DNA from: an uncultured Porphyromonadaceae bacterium | Lineage (GTDB): Bacteria > Bacteroidota > Bacteroidia > Bacteroidales > Muribaculaceae | NCBI GenBank assembly: GCA_900554265.1 | Contig: USGZ01000097.1 | Coordinates: forward strand, 1 to 6,679 | Length of the DNA: 6,679 nt | Direction of reading: 5' to 3' | Part shown: in pieces, positions 1-6,523 of the stretch | Layout: every line of letters begins with the position of its first letter | How positions within the stretch are numbered: the stretch's first letter is position 1 | The notes under the pieces: generated by a model | Told to the model about the DNA's origin: nothing | What the model saw: the letters and a program-made list of their open reading frames with translations, nothing else | Database searches by the model: none | Position numbers and translations under genes: made by a program

Positions 1-367
1 GGGGAATATTGCCGTCGCCGAGAATCATGTAGGGAGTGCTGCCGTTCTTGAACTGGGCCAGCCATTGTTCGTTCGGGTCGGCTACGCCGCGGGTGGCGAT
101 TTCAACTCCGGTGAGCCTGGCCTCGCGCGAGCTTTCGGTTATGGCGTCGGAGATGCCGAGGTGACGCCTCGCGTAGTTGTGGAACTCGCCGGGCTGCGAT
201 TCGCTGAGTTCGGCCGTCAGACAGATGTCGACGGTCGTTACGGGCAGATTGTAGATGAGTCCGTACTCGCTGGCTTTTCCCGCACTGACTTTCTGCGTTG
301 TCTGGCAGTAGGCGCCGGTGGACGCCGCCGTCAGGGCAAGAGCTGTAAGTAGTGTTCTGATATTCAT
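1..367 (-). CDS. DUF4831-family secreted protein (N-terminal 122 residues, cut by window edge)
   Basis: The frame opens with ATG at 367-365 and stays open to the left edge, so only the N-terminal 122 residues are present. Residues 1-21 look like a signal peptide: MNIR, a hydrophobic stretch LLTALALTAAS, then TGAYC before Gln22. Cleavage after AYC by signal peptidase I is plausible. It is a poor lipobox because Tyr precedes the Cys. The mature part contains YGLIYNLPVTTVDI, then QPGEFHNYARRHLGISDAIT and LTGVEIATRGVADP. From memory this matches the DUF4831 family of Bacteroidota, whose members carry a PGxFYxYAxRYLG-like block and a GVPD-like block. The family has no established function, and export to the periplasm or outer envelope is inferred from the signal peptide. 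The start lies 12 bases after the stop of the NAD(P)HX repair gene, so it is probably the next gene of the same operon. No clear Shine-Dalgarno sequence is visible. The family assignment is recall of motifs, not a search. Confidence 0.75.
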   Translation of the reverse strand, partial: MNIRTLLTALALTAASTGAYCQTTQKVSAGKASEYGLIYNLPVTTVDICLTAELSESQPGEFHNYARRHLGISDAITESSREARLTGVEIATRGVADPNEQWLAQFKNGSTPYMILGDGNIP

Positions 368-379
368 AATGGTAAGTTG

Positions 380-1912
380 TTATTTCTCTGCGTTGATAAT
401 GGCTTCGGTGGCGCTTCCGATGGCGGCGGCGATGTCCTCGGCCGTGGTGCCGGCGATGCCGTGCTCCTCGGATGCCAGACGCCCGGCGACGCCGTGGATG
501 TACACGCCGGCGATGGCGGCCAGCTCGGGTTCCATGTGCTGCGCTATCAGGCCGGTAATCAGGCCGGTGAGGACGTCGCCGGAACCTGCCGTGGCAAGCG
601 CCGCCGTGCCCGAGGAATTGACGGCCACGCTCCCGTTGGGCCACACGGTCTGCGTGTAGTGGCCCTTGAGGACTATGATTATCTGATAGCGGGCGCTTAC
701 CTCGATTGCCTTGAGCAGGCGCGACGAGCAGGAGGGCTGGTTGCCGAAGATGCGGTCGAACTCGCCCGGATGCGGCGTAAGTACGCTCCGCGCGGGAATG
801 AGGTCGAGCATCGACGGGCGCGTCGATATGCAGTTCAGGGCGTCGGCGTCCAGCACTACGGGCTGATGCGCCGCCGTCATAGCCTTGAGAAACTGCTCCA
901 GGCCGTGGATGGTCTCGTCGCTGCGGCCTATGCCGGGCCCGACGCCAATGCCGTCGGCCTCGACGGGACTTTCGAAGCGACGGATGAACATGTCGCCTCC
1001 GTCGGTCTCGTACATCGCGCTCGGGACCGCCGTCTGCAGCACGTAGAATCCGCAGCGGGGCGCATGGACTATCACTTTCCCGCAGCCCGAGCGCATGGCG
1101 GCGCGGGCGCTGAGCACTGCCGCGCCGAGCATGCCGTAGCTGCCGGCGTAGAGCAGGGCGGTCCCCAGGTCGGATTTGCTGGCGTAGGGGTTGCGGCGCG
1201 GGTAGATGGTGCGGATTCCGGCGCCGTCGACCAGCCGGGCCGTGTAGCGTATCTGGCGCAGGACTTCGCGCGGGTAGGGCACCTGCAGCGTCTTCCAGCG
1301 GCCCAGCAACTCGGCGTTCTCGGGCATATAGAAACCCAGTGTCGGGCCGACGAGCGTCAGCGTCAGGCTGGCGTGGACTATATTGCAGTTGATCATGCCG
1401 ACCGACAGCTCAGGCGACATGCCTGAGGGCAGGTCGATGGAAATCACGAAGGTGCCGCTGTCGTTGATGCGTCGTGCCAGGGCCTGGTAGCCGCCGCGCA
1501 GGGGTGTCTTGTACTCGCGGCCGAAAAGCCCGTCGACAACTATCATCCCCTTCCTGAACTCAGGCATCAGCAGCTTCAGGTCTACGGTCTCGAACAGGCA
1601 TTCGGGCCCTACTGCCTCCAGAAAGCGCTCCTTGGCAGCCTTGGTCTCGGGGCTGAGGAGATTGCCGCCTATGTTGATAAGGTAAAGCTCTACGGGGCAG
1701 CCGCCGGCGTGGAGCTCGATGGCCGTCTGGATTCCGTAGGCTCCGTTGATGGCGTCGCCGGCGAAAATTACAACCGGTATCTCGCTGTCCCCGCGCTCGC
1801 GGATTACCTCTTTCGCAACAGCACGACCGACGGCGCCGATGAATTCGGTGCTGTCCGTGAGTGCCGTTTCCAGCACTTTCTCGATGTCGGCCGGTGTGTA
1901 GATGTTGCGCAT
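380..1912 (-). CDS. nnrDE (yjeF-like): Bifunctional NAD(P)H-hydrate epimerase / ADP-dependent NAD(P)H-hydrate dehydratase
   Basis: The 510-residue protein has the size and two-domain order of E. coli YjeF. It repairs hydrated NADH and NADPH: the N-terminal domain interconverts the R and S hydrates, and the C-terminal domain dehydrates the S form using ADP. Residues 1 to about 225 are the YjeF_N epimerase fold, with VVDGLFG at 125-131 (Asp127) and SIDLPSG at 158-164 (Asp160, Ser163). The usual GNNGGDG loop reads GDAINGAYG at 52-60. It keeps the second Asn (Asn56) but has Ile and Tyr where the first Asn and the Asp normally sit. Residues about 236-510 are the ribokinase-like dehydratase, with AGSYGMLGAA (256-265), GVGPGIG (323-329), DADALN (355-360), TPHPGEF (379-385), LKG (415-417) and AGSGDVLTG (442-450; catalytic Asp446). 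The dehydratase therefore looks intact, and the epimerase half is divergent. ATG at 1912 is preferred because it follows the trxA stop by two bases; the open frame further upstream only runs through trxA. Translational coupling to trxA is likely. Confidence 0.93.
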   Translation of the reverse strand: MRNIYTPADIEKVLETALTDSTEFIGAVGRAVAKEVIRERGDSEIPVVIFAGDAINGAYGIQTAIELHAGGCPVELYLINIGGNLLSPETKAAKERFLEAVGPECLFETVDLKLLMPEFRKGMIVVDGLFGREYKTPLRGGYQALARRINDSGTFVISIDLPSGMSPELSVGMINCNIVHASLTLTLVGPTLGFYMPENAELLGRWKTLQVPYPREVLRQIRYTARLVDGAGIRTIYPRRNPYASKSDLGTALLYAGSYGMLGAAVLSARAAMRSGCGKVIVHAPRCGFYVLQTAVPSAMYETDGGDMFIRRFESPVEADGIGVGPGIGRSDETIHGLEQFLKAMTAAHQPVVLDADALNCISTRPSMLDLIPARSVLTPHPGEFDRIFGNQPSCSSRLLKAIEVSARYQIIIVLKGHYTQTVWPNGSVAVNSSGTAALATAGSGDVLTGLITGLIAQHMEPELAAIAGVYIHGVAGRLASEEHGIAGTTAEDIAAAIGSATEAIINAEK

Positions 1913-1914
1913 TG

Positions 1915-2238
1915 TCAGAGTGCCGCGAGTTCTTCGATTTTCTCGCGCAGTATTTCTTCCTTCTGCAGGCCGGCCAGGCGGATGCCTGCGGCCTTTCCGT
2001 TCTTGTAGAAGATGATGGTCGGCAGGCTCATCACGCGGTTCTCGGTGCAGAAGTCGCTGTTGTCGTCGGTGTTGTACTTGCCGATTATCACCTTGCCTTC
2101 GAACTCTTCGGCCAGTTTGTCGATGATGGGGCCCAGGGCCTTGCACGGGCCGCACCAGGTTGCCCAGAAGTCGACTACCACGGGTTTGCCGCTTGCTATG
2201 ATCTCGTTGATGTTCTCGTCTGTAAATGTCTGTGCCAT
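1915..2238 (-). CDS. trxA: Thioredoxin
   Basis: This is a 107-residue single-domain thioredoxin, close to the 108-109 residues of E. coli TrxA. It is a cytosolic disulfide reductant recharged by thioredoxin reductase, with ribonucleotide reductase and peroxiredoxins as usual clients. The visible hallmarks are VVVDFWATWCGPCKALGP with the redox pair Cys29 and Cys32 in WCGPC (28-32), the buried acidic Asp23, and the cis-proline loop SLPTIIFYKNG with Pro73. There is no signal peptide, so it is not one of the secreted TlpA-like thioredoxins common in this phylum. A third cysteine, Cys64, sits nine residues before the cis-proline, in a segment (SDFCTENRVM) where most thioredoxins have a KYGI-like sequence. 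The start ATG is preceded by a purine-rich run rather than a strong Shine-Dalgarno sequence. The gene lies 23 bases after the dnaE stop and 2 bases before the NAD(P)HX repair gene, which indicates cotranscription. Confidence 0.97.
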   Translation of the reverse strand: MAQTFTDENINEIIASGKPVVVDFWATWCGPCKALGPIIDKLAEEFEGKVIIGKYNTDDNSDFCTENRVMSLPTIIFYKNGKAAGIRLAGLQKEEILREKIEELAAL

Positions 2239-2261
2239 ATCTGTATTTCTTTTCTTTCGGT
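2239..2261 (-). promoter_or_regulatory. Purine-rich translation initiation region of trxA
   Basis: The 23 bases between the dnaE stop and the trxA ATG read, on the minus strand, as a run dominated by GAAAGAAAAGAAA. There is no canonical GGAGG. A-rich leaders of this kind are usual in Bacteroidota, where initiation depends less on Shine-Dalgarno pairing. No TAnnTTTG-type promoter is seen here, which fits read-through from dnaE. Confidence 0.45.
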
Positions 2262-5200
2262 TTATACGGCCGCCTTGATGCGGTCGAAGGAATATGCTAT
2301 TTCTTCCTGGTCGAGGGCTTTCAGAAGTGCCTGGGTCGGTGTCATGCGCAGCGCGCTCTGGAAGCGAAGCGGGCGCCCGAGCTCGGGGTCGGTGACTATG
2401 AAGTTCAGGTCTATCGGCGAGGTCTCGTCCTTCTGGAATTTCTCCAGGATGCTTTCGAGGATGGATATCTGGGGTGTGTTCAGTTTGAGGGTGAGGCCTG
2501 TGAAGAGCTTGCCGTGAAGAGCGGTGAGGTCCCGCAGCTGCTCTACGTTATAGCGGATGCCTCCCTTGCGGTCCGGGGAGAAGCGGCCCGTAACCAGGAC
2601 GGGGCTTCCGACGGTAAGGAACGAGGCGTACTCGTTGCGCTGTTTTTCGAAGATGGTGAAGTCGCACGAGCCCGTGAAGTCCTCGATTTTGACTATGGTC
2701 ATGAGCGTGCCGCTCGGAAGCGTGCGCTCGTTGATTTCCATGATCATGCCGCCGATGGTGAACGAGTGGCTCGGCGTAGAGCCCATCTCATTGCGCTCGG
2801 CTATGGTGTAGTCTACAGCATGCTCGACCTCGACGCGGAAGGAATCCAGAGGATGCGCCGAAAGGTACATGCCTACCAGCTCGCGCTCCTTATCCAGGCG
2901 CTTGAGCTTGGTCCACTCGATTGCCGACGGCACCGGGGGGCGGCTGGAGTTGACTATGCTGTCGTCGAAGCCGAACAGAGAGGTCTCCTGCGAGTTCTTG
3001 TCGGCCTGGTACTGGGCGCCGTATTTCAGAAGCAGCTCGCTCATGGTCTCGCCGCGTTTGCCGACTTCCGCTACGTAGTCCTCGCGCTTGTGGCCCTCGA
3101 AGCAGTCGAAGGCGCCGGCCAGGTCCAGGCTCTCGAATACCCTGCGGTTCAGCGAACTGCTCGGCACGCGCTCCACGAAGTCGTATATGTCCTTGAACAG
3201 GCCGCCCTCGTCGCGCGCCTCGATGATGCGGCGCACCACGTCGCCGCCTATGCCCTTGATGGCGCAGAGCCCGAAGCGGATGTCGCCCGCTTTGGTTACG
3301 CTGAAACTCAGGCTGCTCTCGTTGATGTCCGGACCTTTCACGCTGATGCCCATGCTCTTGCACTCGTCCATGTAGGTGGTCATCGAGGTGATGTCGTTGA
3401 TGTTGCGGCTCAGCACCGCGGCCATGTATTCCGCCGGGTAGTTGGCCTTGAGATAGCCCGTCTGGAAGGCCACCCAGCTGTAGCAGGTGGCGTGGCTCTT
3501 GTTGAAGGCATAGGAGGCGAATTTTTCCCATTCCTTCCATATCTTTTCGAGTATCTCGCGCTTGTGGCCGCGCTCTACGCCCCCCTTCATGAAAATATCC
3601 TTCAGCGAGTTCATCTTCTCGATCAGCTTTTTGCCCATGGCCTTGCGCAATGTGTCGCTCTGGCCGCGCGTCAGGCCGCCCAGCAGGCGCGACAGAAGCA
3701 TGACCTGCTCCTGATAGACGGTAATTCCGTAGGTATCCTTGAGATATTTCTCCATCTCCGGGATATCGTACTTGATTTCGTGGCGTCCCTGCTTGCGTTC
3801 GATGAATTCGGGAATGTTCTCCATCGGCCCCGGGCGGTAGAGGGCGTTCATGGCTATGAGGTCCTCGAACACGGTGGGCTGCAACTCGCGCAGGTAGCGC
3901 TGCATGCCGGCGGACTCGAACTGGAAGGTTCCGACGGTAGCGCCGCGGCTGTATAGCTCGTAGGTTTTCTTGTCGTCGATGGGTATCTTGCGCATGTCGA
4001 TGTCGATGCCGCGGTGCGCCTTGATGTTGGCCACGGCCTCGCGGATGATAGAAAGCGTCTTCAGGCCCAGGAAGTCCATCTTTATCAGGCCCGTTTCCTC
4101 GATTACGCTGCCTTCGTACTCGGTCACCAGAATCTTGTCGCCGTTCTTGTCGACGGCCGTGCTCACCGGTACCCAGTCCGAAACGTCGTCGCGGCAGATG
4201 ATTACGCCGCAGGCATGCACGCCCGTGTTGCGTACCGTACCGTCGAGCTCGCGGGCGTAATTCATAATCGACGATATCTTCGGGTCCTGCATCGCCTTCT
4301 TGAAATCGTCGACGTGGTCTATCAGGTTCGCGACCGTCGGCTTAAGCTCCTTGTCCGGCTTCTTGGGGTCCATCGGCATATGGCGCGGCACAAGCTTGGT
4401 AAGGGCGTTGCTTTTGTCGAGCGGGTACTCGAGTATTCGCGCCACGTCCTTAATCGCGCTCTTGGCCGCCATGGTGCCGTAGGTGATGATGTGCGCCACG
4501 TTCGGCGCTCCGTAGAGCTCCGTAACGTAGTTCAGGACAACCTCTCGGCCGTCGTCGTCGAAGTCCACGTCGATATCGGGGAGCGAGATACGGTCCGGAT
4601 TCAGGAAACGTTCGAACAGCAGGTCGTATTTAAGAGGGTCGATTTGCGTGATGCCCAGACAGTAGGCAACCACCGAACCAGCCGCCGAACCGCGGCCCGG
4701 GCCGATGCTCACGCCCATCTCCCGACCTTTCTGAATAAAATCCTGAACGATAAGGAAATAGCCGGGGAAGCCCATGGTCTTCATTATATGCAGTTCGAAG
4801 CGGATGCGCTCCTCGACCTCAGGGGGCAGGGGAGTGGGGTAGAACTCCTTCGCTCCGTCGAAAGCAAGTTTCTCCAGATAGTCGGCCTCGAATTTTATCC
4901 GGTAGAGCTTGTCGTAGCCGCCGAGTTTCTTTATCTTGTCCTTGGCGTCCTCCTCGCTCAGTACCGTATTGCCGTGTTCGTCGCAGGTAAACTCGCGGAA
5001 AAGGTCATCTTCCGTAAGTCGTTGGCGGTATTCCTCCTCGCTGCCGAATTCCGCCGGGATGGGGAAGTTGGGCATGATGGGGGCATGGTCGAGACTATAA
5101 ATCTCTATCTTGTTGGCGATTTCCAGCGTGGTTTCGAGCGCTTCAGGCAGGTCGGCGAACACGTCCCACATTTCCGCGCGCGTCTTCAGCCATTCCTGTT

Positions 5201-6071
5201 TGGTATAGGCCAGCTTCAGCTCCTGGCTGATGGTCTTGTTCGTCGACAGGCGGATGAGAAGCTCGTGGGCTTCGGCGTCGCTCTGGTTCACGAAGTGCGC
5301 GTCGTTGGTCGCCACCAGCTTGATGCCCAACTTGCGGGCAATCTCTATCATGTGCGGCTCGATTTCAATCTGCCGCTCGTAAGTTTCGTGATTGGCGTTC
5401 GGGCCCGACGCCTTGTGGCGCTGAAGCTCAAGGTAATAGTCGTCGCCGAAGACGGACTTCCACCATGCTGCAGCCTTCTCCGCAGCCTCGTAGTTGCCCC
5501 GCAGAAGATACTGCGGGATCTCGCCGCCGAGACACGCCGAGCATACTATCAGCCCCTCGTGCCTCTCCTTCAAGTGCTTCTTGTCGATACGCGGATGGTA
5601 GTAGTAACCCTCCGTCCATGCCAGCGATACCAGCTTGATGAGATTGTGGTAGCCCTTTTCGTTCTTGGCAAGGACTATCAGATGGTCGCCGTTGTCTTCG
5701 CGGTCCTCGCGCGTGTGCATGTCGCCGCGTGCAACGTACATCTCGCAGCCCAGAATCGGCTTGAGGAACTTGCCCTTGGCCGTGGTCAGCGCTGCTTCGG
5801 CCTCGGCGATGGCCGATTCGTCGCCGTCGGCCTTGGCCTTGTCAAGCGCCTCCTGAGCCTTGCCTATTTCTTTCTTTACGTCCTTGTTGTGCGAGTTGAT
5901 GGCGTTCGAGAACTCCTTGATACCGAACATGTTCCCGTGATCGGTCAGCGCAAGGGCCGGCATGCCGTCGGCTATGGCCTTTTTTATCAGGTCCTTTGGT
6001 GCCGAAAGCCCGTCGAGTTTCGAGTAGTGTGAGTGTACGTGCAAGTGCACGAATTGACCGGTTGGGGACAT
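2262..6071 (-). CDS. dnaE: DNA polymerase III subunit alpha (replicative polymerase, DnaE type)
   Basis: This is the catalytic subunit of the chromosomal replicase, 1269 residues long. The PHP domain (about 5-265) keeps the whole metal-ligand pattern: HLHVHS with His11 and His13, Asp20, TDHG with His45, GCE110, His130, CSAC with Cys180, and NDAHF with Asp257 and His259. A charged helical insert occupies about 60-104. The polymerase core has GPGRGSAAGS (457-466), PDIDVDF (498-504; Asp499 and Asp501) and GLIKMDFLGL (661-670; Asp666), which together match E. coli Asp401, Asp403 and Asp555. It continues with ALYRPGPM and YGITVYQEQVM, and then a helix-hairpin-helix at about 933-943. QETSLF (1028-1033) fits the internal sliding-clamp binding motif. 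An OB fold spans about 1105-1180, followed by a short C-terminal domain. The start is set at ATG 6071, giving MSPTGQFVHLHVHS. An upstream TTG-initiated extension of 69 residues runs through the promoter and repeat DNA and is rejected. It is the first gene of the apparent operon. Confidence 0.98.
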   Translation of the reverse strand: MSPTGQFVHLHVHSHYSKLDGLSAPKDLIKKAIADGMPALALTDHGNMFGIKEFSNAINSHNKDVKKEIGKAQEALDKAKADGDESAIAEAEAALTTAKGKFLKPILGCEMYVARGDMHTREDREDNGDHLIVLAKNEKGYHNLIKLVSLAWTEGYYYHPRIDKKHLKERHEGLIVCSACLGGEIPQYLLRGNYEAAEKAAAWWKSVFGDDYYLELQRHKASGPNANHETYERQIEIEPHMIEIARKLGIKLVATNDAHFVNQSDAEAHELLIRLSTNKTISQELKLAYTKQEWLKTRAEMWDVFADLPEALETTLEIANKIEIYSLDHAPIMPNFPIPAEFGSEEEYRQRLTEDDLFREFTCDEHGNTVLSEEDAKDKIKKLGGYDKLYRIKFEADYLEKLAFDGAKEFYPTPLPPEVEERIRFELHIMKTMGFPGYFLIVQDFIQKGREMGVSIGPGRGSAAGSVVAYCLGITQIDPLKYDLLFERFLNPDRISLPDIDVDFDDDGREVVLNYVTELYGAPNVAHIITYGTMAAKSAIKDVARILEYPLDKSNALTKLVPRHMPMDPKKPDKELKPTVANLIDHVDDFKKAMQDPKISSIMNYARELDGTVRNTGVHACGVIICRDDVSDWVPVSTAVDKNGDKILVTEYEGSVIEETGLIKMDFLGLKTLSIIREAVANIKAHRGIDIDMRKIPIDDKKTYELYSRGATVGTFQFESAGMQRYLRELQPTVFEDLIAMNALYRPGPMENIPEFIERKQGRHEIKYDIPEMEKYLKDTYGITVYQEQVMLLSRLLGGLTRGQSDTLRKAMGKKLIEKMNSLKDIFMKGGVERGHKREILEKIWKEWEKFASYAFNKSHATCYSWVAFQTGYLKANYPAEYMAAVLSRNINDITSMTTYMDECKSMGISVKGPDINESSLSFSVTKAGDIRFGLCAIKGIGGDVVRRIIEARDEGGLFKDIYDFVERVPSSSLNRRVFESLDLAGAFDCFEGHKREDYVAEVGKRGETMSELLLKYGAQYQADKNSQETSLFGFDDSIVNSSRPPVPSAIEWTKLKRLDKERELVGMYLSAHPLDSFRVEVEHAVDYTIAERNEMGSTPSHSFTIGGMIMEINERTLPSGTLMTIVKIEDFTGSCDFTIFEKQRNEYASFLTVGSPVLVTGRFSPDRKGGIRYNVEQLRDLTALHGKLFTGLTLKLNTPQISILESILEKFQKDETSPIDLNFIVTDPELGRPLRFQSALRMTPTQALLKALDQEEIAYSFDRIKAAV

Positions 6072-6101
6072 ATCTTGTTGCTGTATGAAACCTTCTGCTG
6101 G

Positions 6102-6114
6102 CGCGCTTTGCGCG
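6102..6114 (-). other. Small GC hairpin in the dnaE leader
   Basis: The minus strand reads CGCGCAAAGCGCG, a perfect 5-base-pair stem closed by AAA. It sits about 30 bases before the dnaE ATG and inside the predicted leader. There is no T-tract after it, so it is not a terminator. It could modulate translation or mRNA stability, or be incidental in GC-rich DNA. Confidence 0.35.
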
Positions 6115-6143
6115 TCGCGATTTCGCAGTTGTGAAATCAACCC

Positions 6144-6174
6144 CAAAATTATAAAAAAATCCGCACCCCCGCAA
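6144..6174 (-). promoter_or_regulatory. Predicted Bacteroidota-type promoter for the dnaE operon
   Basis: On the minus strand the sequence TAATTTTG (6151-6144) matches the TAnnTTTG element at -7 of the phylum's housekeeping sigma factor exactly. A TTG inside TTTTGTTG (6179-6172) lies 20 bases upstream and suits the -33 element. The start of transcription would fall near 6138-6140, giving a leader of roughly 65-70 bases before the dnaE ATG. The element lies in the only AT-rich patch of an otherwise GC-rich intergenic stretch. The call is a consensus match by eye, with no expression data. Confidence 0.6.
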
Positions 6175-6234
6175 CAAAAGAATTTTCCCCGCGGCCCGCA
6201 CCTCTTGCTTACCCTCCGTCTTCTTTCGCGTCCG

Positions 6235-6407
6235 TTTTTGTTCAGGCCCCGTATCTTCAGCTGAGGCCTTCGCGGCAAATGCTCCGCCTCGGCTTTCGCT
6301 TTTCGCCTCTCCGCGCCTCAGGCGGCGCCTTCGGTCTTGCCGTGCCTTTGGCCTTCCCGCGCCTTTGGCCGCGACCGTTTATTTGTCCCGGCCCGGAGTT
6401 TCAGCTC
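6235..6407. repeat. GC-rich long repeat, copy 1 (173 bases)
   Basis: On the plus strand this block opens with TTTTTGTTCAGGCCCCG and ends with GGCCCGGAGTTTCAGCTC. It recurs at 6524-6679, 289 bases further right. Counting by eye, the first 92 bases match at 83 positions, the central 17-base units match at 30 of 34 positions, and the last 30 bases are identical. Copy 1 is longer only because it holds one extra 17-base unit. The plus strand is pyrimidine-rich. No reading frame looks coding: short TTG-initiated frames reading PRRPxLKxRGLNK arise from both copies simply because the DNA is repeated. The repeat ends about 60 bases upstream of the dnaE promoter. Confidence 0.85.
6327..6377. repeat. 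Three tandem 17-base units inside repeat copy 1
   Basis: Three consecutive 17-mers are visible on the plus strand: GCCTTCGGTCTTGCCGT (6327-6343), GCCTTTGGCCTTCCCGC (6344-6360) and GCCTTTGGCCGCGACCG (6361-6377). They share the core GCCTTyGGyC. The unit number differs from the second copy, as expected for a slippage-prone minisatellite. Confidence 0.8.
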
Positions 6408-6523
6408 CGCTGGCGCCGGCTCCTTCGCGGCAAAAGCTGCCTCGCCTCCTCGCCGCCTTTCGGGGGCGGCTCTTGGTCGAGTTATCCGGCGAACTCGCCG
6501 GATAAAAAGGATCCGGCAAAGAT
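6408..6523. other. Hairpin-rich spacer between the two long repeats
   Basis: These 116 bases hold no supportable gene. A 6-base-pair inverted repeat, GCCGCC/GGCGGC with a 7-base loop, spans 6452-6470. A longer one spans 6482-6505. The word CCTTCGCGGCAAA at 6422-6434 is also found at 6267-6279 and 6556-6568, so this segment shares sequence with the long repeats as well. No Bacteroidota promoter element is seen here on either strand. Confidence 0.6.
6482..6505. other. Perfect inverted repeat (11 paired bases)
   Basis: TTATCCGGCGA (6482-6492) and TCGCCGGATAA (6495-6505) are exact reverse complements separated by AC. As RNA the stem would hold about 10 pairs with a 4-base loop. There is no T-tract on the 3' side on either strand, so an intrinsic terminator is unlikely. 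The right arm can pair alternatively with ATCCGGC at 6511-6517 (GCCGGAT at 6497-6503, loop of 7), so the two hairpins cannot form together. Confidence 0.7.

Noticed and set aside
377..1426. Plus-strand open frame of 349 codons opposite the NAD(P)HX repair gene
   Set aside because: It is a shadow of a well-supported minus-strand gene, with Arg-, Ala- and Gly-rich low-information translation and no motif.
4014..6032. Long plus-strand open frame (672 codons) opposite dnaE, and a similar one at 2226-3956 (576 codons)
   Set aside because: Both are antisense to dnaE, which has clear catalytic motifs along its full length. Long antisense frames are expected in GC-rich genes that rarely use TTA, CTA and TCA codons. 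The translations show no recognisable domain.
6072..6278. 69-residue N-terminal extension of DnaE from an upstream TTG
   Set aside because: The extension runs through the predicted promoter and into repeat DNA. The family starts close to the HLHVHS motif, which ATG 6071 places at residue 9. The extension's sequence is Arg- and Lys-rich and unlike polymerase.
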